Shown here: piece by piece, positions 24,988 to 33,713 of the stretch
Layout: each line of letters opens with the position of its first letter
How positions within the stretch are numbered: the first letter of the stretch is position 1
Program-made: the position numbers and the translations under genes
The notes under the pieces: model-generated
Seen by the model: the letters and a program-made list of their open reading frames with translations, nothing else
Told to the model about the DNA's origin: nothing
Database searches by the model: none
Source of the DNA: JANXVR01 sp034667405
GTDB taxonomy: Bacteria; Actinomycetota; UBA4738; HRBIN12
NCBI GenBank assembly: GCA_034667405.1
Contig: JAXDJX010000015.1
Coordinates: 1-62,327, forward strand
DNA length: 62,327 bases
Direction: 5' to 3'

Positions 24988-26352
24988 CTAGGTGAGCGGC
25001 GGCAGGAGGCCGGGAAGCCCTTCTACGTAGCCGTCAAGGATGGCCTTGGCGGCCGGGTAGGAGGCGACCAGCGGATGCGCCAACAACGCACCGAGCGCGG
25101 CGTCGTAGGAACCATCGACCGCGGCGGTGACGGTGAGCCGTTCGTAGAGCTTGACCTGGCGGATGAGGGCCAGCGCATCTTCGGGCATCGCGCCTTGGGC
25201 GATCGGATGGGCGCCGTGTTCGTCGGTCAGACACGTCACTTCGACCACGTCGTCGTCGCGCAAGCCACCGATCGCACCCTGGTTCGCGACGTTCAAGATC
25301 AGCGGCACGCTCCGGCGCTGGACCGCGGCAGCCATCACCCTGGTCGCCATCCCTTCGTACCCCTCGCCTTCGAACACGTCGCCTGGTTCCTCCGCCTCAT
25401 CCGGCACGGCCTCGCCGCGCTCGCGGGCGAAATACGTCGCATCCCGTTCGCTCATCGCGCGCTCCCACGCCGCCCGCGCGCCGGCAAGATCGCCCGCATC
25501 CACGCACGCACGAAGCACCGGCCACAGTGCATCGTTGAGGAGTTGCAGCTGTCGTCCACGCGAGCCGCCGGAGCCGCGGATGTGCTCCACCGCCTGGTCC
25601 CGGTAGTAATAGAAGTAAAGGTACTCCATGGGCAGCATCCCGATCGAACGGACCAGGGCTGAGTCGAACAGTCCCCACATCTCATCCGCCGCTTTGAGCT
25701 CGTCGAAGCGCTCCACGATCTCCGGCAGGCGGTCCCGACCGTCGACCAGGACACGATGGATCCACCCGCAGTGATTCAGCCCGAAGTAGTCGACGTACAC
25801 GCGCTCTTTCGGTTCGCCCAGGAACTCGGCGACGCTCCGCTGCATCGAGATGGGTCCGTCGCAGATCCCGACGGCGCGAACGTTGGAGTGGTCATGCAAC
25901 GCTTGCATCACGATCCCCACCGGGTTCGTGAAGTTCACGAGCAGGGCATCCGGCGAGACCTCTTCGATGAGCCGCGCGTACGCGAGCATCGCGGGGATGG
26001 TCCGCAGCGCCATCGCGAACCCGCCGGGCCCCGTCGTCTCCTGCCCCAGCACGCCGAACTTCAGTGGCAGTTCCTCGTCGACCGCGCGCGCCGCCTCCTG
26101 CCCCGGCCGGATCGCCGAGAACACGAACCGCGAACCGGCGATGGCCGCGCGCGCATCCGGCTCGCCGCGAACCGTGAACCGTGCGCCCCACCCTTCCGCG
26201 AGGTGACCGCCGAGCGCGGCCATCAGCTCCAGCCGCTCCGGGTCGGTGTCGTGAAAGACGACCTCATCCAGGTCGAGTGCGTCCTGACTTGCGGTTAGCC
26301 CCTTCAATACGAATGGTGCCCGCACGCCCGACCCCAGCAAGGTCATCTTCAC
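24988..26352 (-). CDS. Glycoside hydrolase family 4 enzyme (NAD/Mn-dependent)
   Basis: A 454-residue GH4 glycosidase, a family that cleaves glycosides by a redox mechanism using NAD and a divalent metal. Visible features are the NAD-fold start (MTLLGSG), QETTGPGGFAMALRTIP, the NFTNPVGIV block, and the metal ligands Cys164 (GICDGPI) and His194 (GLNHCGW), 30 residues apart as in characterised members. The closest type is 6-phospho-beta-glucosidase, but uptake by an ABC importer suggests an unphosphorylated substrate. The GTG start overlaps the PfkB stop by 4 bases (GTGA), and GGGG lies upstream. Confidence 0.85.
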   Translation of the reverse strand: MKMTLLGSGVRAPFVLKGLTASQDALDLDEVVFHDTDPERLELMAALGGHLAEGWGARFTVRGEPDARAAIAGSRFVFSAIRPGQEAARAVDEELPLKFGVLGQETTGPGGFAMALRTIPAMLAYARLIEEVSPDALLVNFTNPVGIVMQALHDHSNVRAVGICDGPISMQRSVAEFLGEPKERVYVDYFGLNHCGWIHRVLVDGRDRLPEIVERFDELKAADEMWGLFDSALVRSIGMLPMEYLYFYYYRDQAVEHIRGSGGSRGRQLQLLNDALWPVLRACVDAGDLAGARAAWERAMSERDATYFARERGEAVPDEAEEPGDVFEGEGYEGMATRVMAAAVQRRSVPLILNVANQGAIGGLRDDDVVEVTCLTDEHGAHPIAQGAMPEDALALIRQVKLYERLTVTAAVDGSYDAALGALLAHPLVASYPAAKAILDGYVEGLPGLLPPLT

Positions 26353-27308
26353 GTCTGTTCCCCTTCGGAGCTGTGCGCCGACGACGGTAGTTCGATGCCC
26401 CGGACGGCGGCGATGGTGCGGAACTCTGCCTCGCCCGGGCATCCACGGTAGCCGCCATAGTCGCCGACGACGCGGCTCCCGCAGATCACACCGAGGGTGA
26501 GCGAATCCTCGAGCTTGCGTCCGCCGAGCCACCCGCGGAGGAATCCGGCGTTGAACGCATCGCCGGCTCCGGTGGCATCGACGAGCGGGACAGGATCGGC
26601 GCGCACTTCCCGAACCTCCCCATCGGCGGTACCGAGCGCACCGGCCTCGCCGCGGGTGATCACCGCGCAGCGCGCGTGCTCCGCCAGTGCGGCTACGGCG
26701 TCGTGTGGATCGGACTCACCCGTCATCGCCCGCGCCTCGCTCTCGTTGGCGAAGACAACGTCCACCCCGGCCAGGGCATCGGCCAAGGGGCGCTCCGACG
26801 ACCACGAGGACCCTCCCCACGCATCCGCCGACACCGTCATACCCCGCTCGCGCGCGGCTGTGACCAGCGAAGAGGCGTCGTCGACGTAGGTGTGCAGGTG
26901 CCGCGCGTCCACGCGTTTCACGAGCTCGATGGCGCGAGCCTCCAACTGTTCGTCGTAGTCGTCGTTGCTCCAGTACGTGACGAAGCCGCGATCCCCCGCG
27001 AAGTTCAGCGCGACCGAGACACCCGGGAGCGGACGATCCTCTATCTCCAGGAAGTCGGTGCTCAAGCCCTCGGCGACGAACCCATCGCGGATCATCGTGC
27101 TCCATATGTCGTTGCCAACCGTGGCCACGTAGGCGACCCGCAAGCCGATGCGGTTCGCAACTGCCGGCGTATTGAACGAGGTCCCGATGCTCACCCCAAG
27201 CCCGGCCGTCTCCACATCCTTTCCCAACTCGGGCCACTCGGTCAGCCCGGAGAACATCACGTCAACAGAGGGCCTCCCCGCAACGAACAGATCGAACGCA
27301 CCGCTCAT
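26349..27308 (-). CDS. PfkB-family sugar kinase
   Basis: A 319-residue ribokinase-family enzyme with the conserved ATP/anion-hole motif DATGAGDAFNAGFLRGWLGG near the C-terminus and the substrate-lid features of the family at the N-terminus. It phosphorylates a sugar or amino sugar at a hydroxymethyl group. Its position between nagB and GH4, with 4-base overlaps on both sides, suggests that it phosphorylates the monosaccharide released by GH4, possibly glucosamine. The substrate is not proven by sequence. Confidence 0.8.
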   Translation of the reverse strand: MSGAFDLFVAGRPSVDVMFSGLTEWPELGKDVETAGLGVSIGTSFNTPAVANRIGLRVAYVATVGNDIWSTMIRDGFVAEGLSTDFLEIEDRPLPGVSVALNFAGDRGFVTYWSNDDYDEQLEARAIELVKRVDARHLHTYVDDASSLVTAARERGMTVSADAWGGSSWSSERPLADALAGVDVVFANESEARAMTGESDPHDAVAALAEHARCAVITRGEAGALGTADGEVREVRADPVPLVDATGAGDAFNAGFLRGWLGGRKLEDSLTLGVICGSRVVGDYGGYRGCPGEAEFRTIAAVRGIELPSSAHSSEGEQT

Positions 27309-28039
27309 CCCTCACCCCAGGCGGCTCGGTCGACGACCACCTGCACGTCGCCCGTCGCCTGCTGGAGGAAGGACGCCGGAACATCCGGCCCGACCGGGCC
27401 TTCCAGCGCTCGGCGCACGATCGCGTGCTTGCCGGCGCCCGAGACGAGGAGCACGATCCGTCGCGCCGACAGGAGGTGGTGCATGCCCATCGTTACCGCA
27501 GCCGCGGGCACGCCGGCGTCCGGGCCCCAGTAGTCGCTGTTGGCCTGGATCGTCATCGGCGACAACTGGACCACCCGGGTCCCGGAGGCCGCGTCGGACG
27601 GCGGTTCGTTGAAGCCCAGGTGCCCGTTGAGACCCAGGCCCAGGATCGCGAGATCAAGTGGTCCGCGCCCATCCAGTTCGGCGTCGAACGCAGTACAGCC
27701 GGCATCCAGATCTCCCTCGAGCGGCAGTCGTCTCACGCGCTCCTCGGGAACATCTAATGGCTCCAAGACGCTCCGCCGCATCCATCCGAATAATGATCGG
27801 CCGTCGTCCGGCTCAAGACCGAGATACTCGTCCAACTGATAGATCGTGATGCCGGACGTGTCGAGTGTGTCGTCGCGGCGCCTCCCGGCGAGCGTCGCGT
27901 AGAGCCCCATCGGGGTGCGGCCGGTAGCGGCGACGATCCTGGCCGTTGGGTTCGCGTTGATGGTCTCCCCGACCAGGTCCGCACTCACCAAGTCGAGTTC
28001 GTCGGCATCCCTCACGACGTGACGGTTCGGGCCGCTCAC
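27305..28039 (-). CDS. nagB: Glucosamine-6-phosphate deaminase
   Basis: A 244-residue NagB-type enzyme that converts glucosamine-6-phosphate to fructose-6-phosphate and ammonia. Diagnostic segments are ATGRTPMGLY, TIYQLDEYLGL with the catalytic aspartate, LAILGLGLNGHLGFNEP, and ITIYQ/PMTIQANSDYWG. The length is normal. The GTG start follows the GntR stop directly, and the stop overlaps the kinase start (ATGA). It is the enzyme that most clearly ties this locus to amino sugars. Confidence 0.85.
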   Translation of the reverse strand: MSGPNRHVVRDADELDLVSADLVGETINANPTARIVAATGRTPMGLYATLAGRRRDDTLDTSGITIYQLDEYLGLEPDDGRSLFGWMRRSVLEPLDVPEERVRRLPLEGDLDAGCTAFDAELDGRGPLDLAILGLGLNGHLGFNEPPSDAASGTRVVQLSPMTIQANSDYWGPDAGVPAAAVTMGMHHLLSARRIVLLVSGAGKHAIVRRALEGPVGPDVPASFLQQATGDVQVVVDRAAWGEG

Positions 28040-28798
28040 CTAGTCGCCCCGCAGCAGCGTCGCGCGGAACCGGTAGCGATCGCCCCGGTAGACCATCTCG
28101 CACAGCTCGATCCTGCGACCTGTCTCGTCCTCGGTCTGCTGCTGACATCGAAGGAGCGGCTGACCGCGCTCCAGGCCGAGCAAGCGGGCACGGCGCTCAT
28201 CGGCGGCGATCGCCTCCACGGTGAATCGCGCAGCCGTCGCGCGCATCCCGAAATGCTCCTCGAGGACCTCGTAGAGCGATCTTCCCTCGAGGTCCAGATG
28301 GTCCAGGCCCGGAGCGAGCGAGAGCGGGACCCGCGTTCGGTCGATGAGGATGGGGACGCCGTCCATCGAGCGCAAGCGCTCCAGCTCCAACAGCGGGGCC
28401 CCCGGGGCCAATCCCAGGGCCTCGGCTTCGTCGATGGTGGCGGGGCGGGTGTGACGCTGGAGCACATGCCCCCCGGGCGTGAGCCCGCGGGAGGCCGCCA
28501 TCTCCGAGAAGCTCATGAGCGCGTTCGGGGGTTCGCCGATCGTGGCAGAGGCGACCATCCAGCCGGTGCCCGAGCGCTCGACCACGCCGGCACGGGCCAG
28601 TTCGCCGAGGGCCCGTCGGAGGGTCACGCGGCTCACACCGAAATGCTCGGCGAGGGCCCGTTCGGGGGGAAGACGTGAGCCGGCTCGGCGCCCTCCGCGC
28701 TCGATCTCTTCAGCAAGCTGCTCCTGAACGTGCTGGTAGCGCAGCTGCAGCCGATCGAAGGGGTCCTCGCCCTCGCTAGTCACGGACATAGCGACCAT
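28040..28798 (-). CDS. GntR-family regulator with UTRA ligand domain
   Basis: A 252-residue HutC/GntR regulator. The N-terminal winged helix has RLPPERALAEHFGVSRVTLR. The UTRA domain (about residues 95-245) binds a sugar phosphate in relatives such as NagR and DasR. It heads the catabolic gene set and is divergent from the ABC importer, so it probably represses both. The start could be at 28798 or 28789; neither has a clear ribosome binding site. Confidence 0.85.
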   Translation of the reverse strand: MVAMSVTSEGEDPFDRLQLRYQHVQEQLAEEIERGGRRAGSRLPPERALAEHFGVSRVTLRRALGELARAGVVERSGTGWMVASATIGEPPNALMSFSEMAASRGLTPGGHVLQRHTRPATIDEAEALGLAPGAPLLELERLRSMDGVPILIDRTRVPLSLAPGLDHLDLEGRSLYEVLEEHFGMRATAARFTVEAIAADERRARLLGLERGQPLLRCQQQTEDETGRRIELCEMVYRGDRYRFRATLLRGD

Positions 28799-28843
28799 GA
28801 TAGACCGTTCAAGACCCGGATAGAACCAATAGCAGTCCACGGC

Positions 28844-28872
28844 TTGACCGGTTCGATGCGCCGACCTAGAGT
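28844..28872 (+). promoter_or_regulatory. Candidate promoter of the sugar ABC importer operon
   Basis: TTGACC (28844-28849) and TAGAGT (28867-28872) are 17 bases apart, about 35 bases before the start of the binding-protein gene. The GntR regulator probably acts in this divergent region. I did not find a convincing NagR/DasR-type operator palindrome. Confidence 0.55.
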
Positions 28873-28906
28873 CGGAACCCACGTGAATGATCGGGAGGTG
28901 GCCGGG

Positions 28907-30286
28907 ATGAACGCTGTGTCATCGATCGCAGGACCGCGGTTCCGGCGTGCACTCGCCCTTCTCGCCCTGCTGGCCCTGGTCGGGGCCGCCTGCACACCGG
29001 GCGGCAAGACCGCGCAGGTCTCCGTCCCTCCCCCGCCGGCCGCTACCGGCGTTCCGGACACCGGTCCGATCACCCTCACCATCTGGGATCAGGAGTCGGG
29101 ACCGGTCGGCAAGGTTTGGGATCAGCTGAATAGCGAGTTCGAGGCGAAGTACACGAACGTCACCATCAAGCGGGTCAACCGCGACTTCGGCGAACTGAAG
29201 ACGCTGCTCAAGCTCGCCATCTCCGGCCCGCACCCACCCGACGTCGTCGAGGCCAACCAAGGCTGGCCCGACATGGGGCAGCTCGTGAAGGCCGGGCTGC
29301 TCCTCCCCCTCGACAACTATGCCAAGGCCTACGGCTGGAATGAGCGGGTTCCGGCGACCGTGCTCGCGGTGAGCAGCTGGACACCCGACGGGAAACAGTT
29401 CGGCACCGGAAACCTCTTCGGCTACACGAGCATGGGAGAGATCATCGGCGTCTACTACAACAAGCAGAAGCTCTCCGATCTCGGGCTCACCATCCCGACG
29501 ACCTTCGATGAGTTCGAGCAGGACCTCGCGGCTGCGAAGCAACAAGGAGAGGTTCCGATCATGTTCGGGAACAACGACGCCTTCCCCGGCATCCACGAGT
29601 ACGCGGTGATCCAGGACCAGATGGCCCCGGTCAGTACCCTCACCGACCTCATCTTCGGACTGCAGGGAAGCACCCTCTCCTTCGACACGCCGGCCAACGT
29701 TCAAGCCGCCACCACCCTGCAGGAGTGGTCGCAGAAGGGGTACTTCACCCCGGGGTTCGGAGGCGGCGGCTACGACACTGCAGTGGCGAACTTCGCCAAG
29801 GGCCAGGGCCTGTTCATGATCACCGGGAACTGGATCGTCGCGAACCTCGGAGCCGACAACCGCAAGTACGGATTCTTCCTCATGCCCCCGGTGAAAGCTG
29901 GTGACCCGCCGGTCTCCACGGGGGGAGCAGGATTCCCCTTGGCCATCAGCGCGGGCTCCGAACATGCCGATGCTGCCGCCGCCTACATCGACTGGATGAA
30001 CAGCGACCACGCCAGCGAACTGTTGGTCCAGGCGGGCGAGATCCCGCTCCACACCGGGGCGAGTTCGTCGATCGTGCCGGGCACGGTGCTCGCCGACGTA
30101 GTCAACGCCGCAACGGCCGTTTCGGAGGCCAACGGCGTCGTTCCCTACGAGGACTGGGCCACACCGACCTTCTACGACTCCCTCACCGCCGCGATCCAAG
30201 AACTCATGGGGATGCGGATCACGCCCCAGCAGTTCGTGAGCAACGTCCAGAAGGACTACTCGGACTTCCAGAAGTCTCGAGCCTGA
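28907..30286 (+). CDS. Sugar ABC transporter substrate-binding lipoprotein
   Basis: A 459-residue family 1 solute-binding protein with a lipoprotein signal (LLALVGAAC, lipid-modified Cys29). The mature domain begins ITLTIWDQE and has FEAKYTNVTIKRVN, FGYTSMGEIIGVYYNKQ and GQGLFMITGNWIVANLG, all normal for this family. It would capture an oligosaccharide outside the membrane. GGGAGGTG precedes the ATG at 28907, which replaces a much longer artefactual frame. Its stop overlaps the first permease start by one base (TGATG). Confidence 0.9.
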   Translation: MNAVSSIAGPRFRRALALLALLALVGAACTPGGKTAQVSVPPPPAATGVPDTGPITLTIWDQESGPVGKVWDQLNSEFEAKYTNVTIKRVNRDFGELKTLLKLAISGPHPPDVVEANQGWPDMGQLVKAGLLLPLDNYAKAYGWNERVPATVLAVSSWTPDGKQFGTGNLFGYTSMGEIIGVYYNKQKLSDLGLTIPTTFDEFEQDLAAAKQQGEVPIMFGNNDAFPGIHEYAVIQDQMAPVSTLTDLIFGLQGSTLSFDTPANVQAATTLQEWSQKGYFTPGFGGGGYDTAVANFAKGQGLFMITGNWIVANLGADNRKYGFFLMPPVKAGDPPVSTGGAGFPLAISAGSEHADAAAAYIDWMNSDHASELLVQAGEIPLHTGASSSIVPGTVLADVVNAATAVSEANGVVPYEDWATPTFYDSLTAAIQELMGMRITPQQFVSNVQKDYSDFQKSRA

Positions 30287-31233
30287 TGAGCGAACTGCCG
30301 GCGGTCGTCGCTTCGAGGGCGGTGGCTGACGGAGGTCGGCGCCGCCGCGAACGCCTGCCCGGGGAACCACGACGCATCGGGTACCTCTACATCGCTCCGG
30401 CGTTCCTCCTCTTCGCCGCCTTCAACCTTGTCCCCTTGGTCCAGGGCATCAACGTGTCCCTCTACAACTGGGACGGCATCTCGCCGGCGACCTGGGTCGG
30501 GTTCGCGAACTACGGCGAGTTCTTCACCTCACCGGACATCCGGAGCGGCTACCTGCACGTGCTGATCCTGATGATCTTCTACTCGTTCCTACCGATCATC
30601 ATCGGGTTGTTCCTGGCCGCGGTGATGTCGAGGATCCGTATCCGCGGGCTGACGTTCTTCCGCATGTTGCTGTTCCTTCCACTCGTGATCACCGACGTTG
30701 TTACTGCGGTGGCGTGGATCTGGATCTACGACGCCACCGGGCCGCTGAGCACCACGCTCAAGGCCGTCGGTCTGGGGCATTTCGTTCCTTCCGCCGGATG
30801 GCTCGGGGACTTCAACACCGCGCTGCCTGCCGTCGGGGTGTTCGGGATGTGGGGTCAGTTCGGCTTCTGCCTGATCCTGTTCCTGGCCGGTGTCATGAAG
30901 ATCCCCGCGACCCTCTACGAGGCCGCACGCGTCGACGGGGCCAACGCCGTGCGCGAGTTCTTCGCCGTCACGCTGCCGGGGTTGCGATACGAACTGCAGG
31001 TCGTGCTGGTGCTCACGGTGATCGGCACGCTAGGCACGTTCGACGAGATCTACGTGCTGACCGCCGGAGGTCCCGGAACCTCGACCACCGTGCCTGCCTA
31101 CCTGGTGTGGCGACGGGCGTTCCAGACGGGCCAGGTGGGATCGGCCGCGGCGCTCGGGATCATCCTCATGCTCATCATCTTCGCGGTGACCTACGGGATC
31201 AACCGGCTGATGGAGCGGGGAGCCGAGACGTGA
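30286..31233 (+). CDS. Sugar ABC transporter permease, MalF/UgpA type
   Basis: A 315-residue inner-membrane permease with about six helices and the EAA loop that contacts the ATPase (LYEAARVDGANAVREFFAVT, then LPGL). It forms the translocation channel with the second permease. The short basic N-terminus before the first helix is typical. The stop overlaps the next start by 4 bases (GTGA). Confidence 0.9.
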   Translation: MSELPAVVASRAVADGGRRRRERLPGEPRRIGYLYIAPAFLLFAAFNLVPLVQGINVSLYNWDGISPATWVGFANYGEFFTSPDIRSGYLHVLILMIFYSFLPIIIGLFLAAVMSRIRIRGLTFFRMLLFLPLVITDVVTAVAWIWIYDATGPLSTTLKAVGLGHFVPSAGWLGDFNTALPAVGVFGMWGQFGFCLILFLAGVMKIPATLYEAARVDGANAVREFFAVTLPGLRYELQVVLVLTVIGTLGTFDEIYVLTAGGPGTSTTVPAYLVWRRAFQTGQVGSAAALGIILMLIIFAVTYGINRLMERGAET

Positions 31234-32057
31234 CCACGAACTCCCGCGCGCAGATCACCCTTAACTACGCCCTGATCATCGCGTGTTCGCTGATCGCCAT
31301 CTACCCCTTGGTCGGCGTGGTCCTGGCGAGTCTCTACCCCTCGGGCACGTCGAGCTCGCCGTCGGGGTTCGCGCTCCCGCCGACGTTCGCCTGGCACAAC
31401 TACGTTGCGGCGTGGGATCAGGGGAAGTTCGCGGCGAGCTTCACCACCAGCATCATCGTTGCGGCCGTCATGGTCCCGGCATCCGTGGTGCTGTCCGTCG
31501 TGGCCGGTTACGCCTTCGCCACGATGCACTTCCGTGGGTCGAAGGTCATCTTCTACCTGTTCATCCTGGGCCTCATCATCCCGACCGAGGCCACCATCGT
31601 GCCGCTCTTCTATGACGTGCGCGCCTTGCATCTCCTCGATACCTACTGGGCGCTGATCCTGCTCGAGGTCTCGGGGGAACTCGCCTTCGGTGTCTTCTGG
31701 ATGCGTGCCGCGTTCCTCTCGGCCCCGCCGTCGTTGTTGGAGGCAGCGCGCATCGACGGCGCGTCCAGCTGGCAAACGATGCGGAAGGTCATGGTTCCCT
31801 TCGCCCGGCCGGCGATCCTCACCTTGGCGGTCCTCACGTTCGCCGACAGCTGGAATGAGTTCTTCCTTGCCCTGGTGTTCACCGTCAGCCACACGACCGC
31901 GCCGGCGGGTCTCGCGAGCTTTTCGGGGAGGTACACGACCAATATCCCGCTGGTCTCGGCGGGAGCGGTGATCGTCGCCGTACCGATCTTGATCGTCTTC
32001 ATCATCTTCCAGCGAGAGTTCATGCGCGGGATGCTGACCGGCGCAGTGAAAGGCTGA
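31230..32057 (+). CDS. Sugar ABC transporter permease, MalG/UgpE type
   Basis: A 275-residue permease with about six helices and the EAA loop LLEAARIDGASSWQTMRKVM, ending in the usual FQREFMRGMLTGAVKG. The GTG at 31230 was chosen because it overlaps the preceding stop and starts just before the first helix; a longer open frame runs antisense to nothing and through the previous gene and is rejected. Confidence 0.88.
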   Translation: MTTNSRAQITLNYALIIACSLIAIYPLVGVVLASLYPSGTSSSPSGFALPPTFAWHNYVAAWDQGKFAASFTTSIIVAAVMVPASVVLSVVAGYAFATMHFRGSKVIFYLFILGLIIPTEATIVPLFYDVRALHLLDTYWALILLEVSGELAFGVFWMRAAFLSAPPSLLEAARIDGASSWQTMRKVMVPFARPAILTLAVLTFADSWNEFFLALVFTVSHTTAPAGLASFSGRYTTNIPLVSAGAVIVAVPILIVFIIFQREFMRGMLTGAVKG

Positions 32058-32060
32058 GGG

Positions 32061-33158
32061 ATGGCACGAGTCGTCTACGACGGTGTCGTCAAGCGGTTCG
32101 GTGAGGTGGCGGCTCTCCGCGACTTCTCGCTCGACATCCCCGACGGCGAGTTCATGGTGTTCGTCGGGCCGTCGGGTTCGGGGAAGACCACGGCGCTTCG
32201 GCTCATCGCGGGGCTCGAGACGGTGACCTCAGGCGAGATCCGCGTCGGCGAACAGGTGGTCAACCGCCTGGCGCCTCGCGACCGCGACATCGCGATGGTC
32301 TTCCAGGACTACGCCCTCTATCCGCAGATGACCGTGTTCCAGAACCTCGCCTTCAGCCTGAAGATGCGGAAGATGCCGCGACAGGAGATCGAGCGCCATG
32401 TCCAACATGCGGCGGACATGCTCGACATCGGCAAGCTGCTTCAACGCAAGCCCCGAGAACTATCCGGTGGCCAGCGACAGCGCGTCGCCTTGGGCCGAGC
32501 CCTGGTTCGCGAGCCGAAGGTGTTCCTCATGGACGAGCCCCTGTCGAACCTGGACGCGAAACTTCGCGTGCAGACACGGACGGAGATCAAACATCTCCAG
32601 GAGGAGATCGCTACCACCACGATCTACGTGACGCACGATCAGGTCGAGGCCATGACGATGGGCGACCGCGTGGCGGTGATGAACGACGGAGTCCTGGAAC
32701 AGGTCGGCGATACCCGGACCGTGTACGAGCATCCGGCGAATGTCTTCGTCGCGGGGTTCATCGGAAGTCCGGCGATGAGCTTCGCCACCGTGGGTGCAAC
32801 GATGCGCGGCGACCAGCTGGAACTGCGCCAAGGTGCGCTGTCGCTTACGGTCGCGTCGACGCAGCTGCCGGCCGACGGGGTGCCGGCGGAGGTGGTCGTC
32901 GGCGTGCGCCCGGAGCACGCGCACCTGTGGAGCGAAGGTGAGGGCTTGGTCGGGCCGGTCTCCGGCCGTGCAGAGTACGTCGAGATGCTGGGACGAGAGA
33001 CGCTCATCGGCGTCCTGTGTGGGGACCAGCAGCGGTTCTCAGTACTGGCAGATGCCGATACCCCGGTGAGACCCGGCCACGAGGTGCGTTTCGGGATCGA
33101 CCCCGGACGGCTGTACCTCTTCGATCCCTTGACCGAACAGGCGCTCACCGTCCTCTAG
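32061..33158 (+). CDS. Sugar ABC transporter ATP-binding protein, MsmK/UgpC type
   Basis: A 365-residue ATPase. It has Walker A GPSGSGKTTALRLIAG, the signature LSGGQRQRVALGRALV, Walker B VFLMDEPLSNLDAKL and the switch histidine in TTIYVTHDQVEAMT, then the C-terminal OB-fold regulatory domain (VVGVRPEHAHLW). Having a dedicated ATPase in the operon is less usual, as many actinobacteria share one MsiK protein. It completes the four-gene importer. Confidence 0.92.
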   Translation: MARVVYDGVVKRFGEVAALRDFSLDIPDGEFMVFVGPSGSGKTTALRLIAGLETVTSGEIRVGEQVVNRLAPRDRDIAMVFQDYALYPQMTVFQNLAFSLKMRKMPRQEIERHVQHAADMLDIGKLLQRKPRELSGGQRQRVALGRALVREPKVFLMDEPLSNLDAKLRVQTRTEIKHLQEEIATTTIYVTHDQVEAMTMGDRVAVMNDGVLEQVGDTRTVYEHPANVFVAGFIGSPAMSFATVGATMRGDQLELRQGALSLTVASTQLPADGVPAEVVVGVRPEHAHLWSEGEGLVGPVSGRAEYVEMLGRETLIGVLCGDQQRFSVLADADTPVRPGHEVRFGIDPGRLYLFDPLTEQALTVL

Positions 33159-33242
33159 ACCCGGAGGAACCACCACCCCGACCGAGCCTGTTGACGCCGG
33201 TTTGGACGGTGGTTACTCGTGTCTGCGTCGTGAACGGTGGGC

Positions 33243-33497
33243 CTAGGTGCCCTCGCGAACCTCGTAGATGTGGTCGGCGACCAGACCGTGGGCCTCGCGG
33301 TGTACGGCGACGGCGGCTTCGGCGTTCGGCGCTTCGACCAGGCAGAACACCTTGCCGTTGGCTTCGTCGACCCAGTACTTCTTGTAGCTGACGCCGTGAG
33401 CTTCCTGCGTTTTGAGATCCGCCATATGGGCCCCGACGACATCATCGAACCCGGCGCCATCTGGCAGCTGCTCGTGCACATCCATGAACATCGGCAT
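33243..33497 (-). CDS. DUF4242 (SCO4226-like) small protein
   Basis: An 84-residue ferredoxin-like-fold protein matching DUF4242: MPMFMDVHEQLP at the start, VSYKKYWVDEANGKVFCLVEAP in the middle and HREAHGLVADHIYEV at the end. A Streptomyces member binds nickel. The ATG at 33497 follows a GGGAAGGGGAAG run and gives the family N-terminus. It converges with the ABC importer operon. Confidence 0.75.
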   Translation of the reverse strand: MPMFMDVHEQLPDGAGFDDVVGAHMADLKTQEAHGVSYKKYWVDEANGKVFCLVEAPNAEAAVAVHREAHGLVADHIYEVREGT

Positions 33498-33713
33498 GGC
33501 TTCCCCTTCCCGTTCGGCCCTCGCCGAACCCCGGTATGCGAACGTTGCCAGATAAACGGGTGATTGGCTAGTCGGGCTTCCGCGGCCGGGATCGGGGACC
33601 ATCCGTGTTCGTCAACCAGGCAGCTTCGGCCAGCTGATCGAAGGCGCCCTGCACGACCCCGGAGGCCGTCGGTTAGGCGTAAGCGACTTCGTGGATGCCG
33701 AACCGCTCGGGCT
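33498..33713. other. Intergenic region with a possible coding scrap
   Basis: No complete gene is supported here. On the minus strand one frame reads GVVQGAFDQLAEAAWLT before a stop near 33560, which looks protein-like but has no start. It may be the end of a lost gene or chance. Confidence 0.25.
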
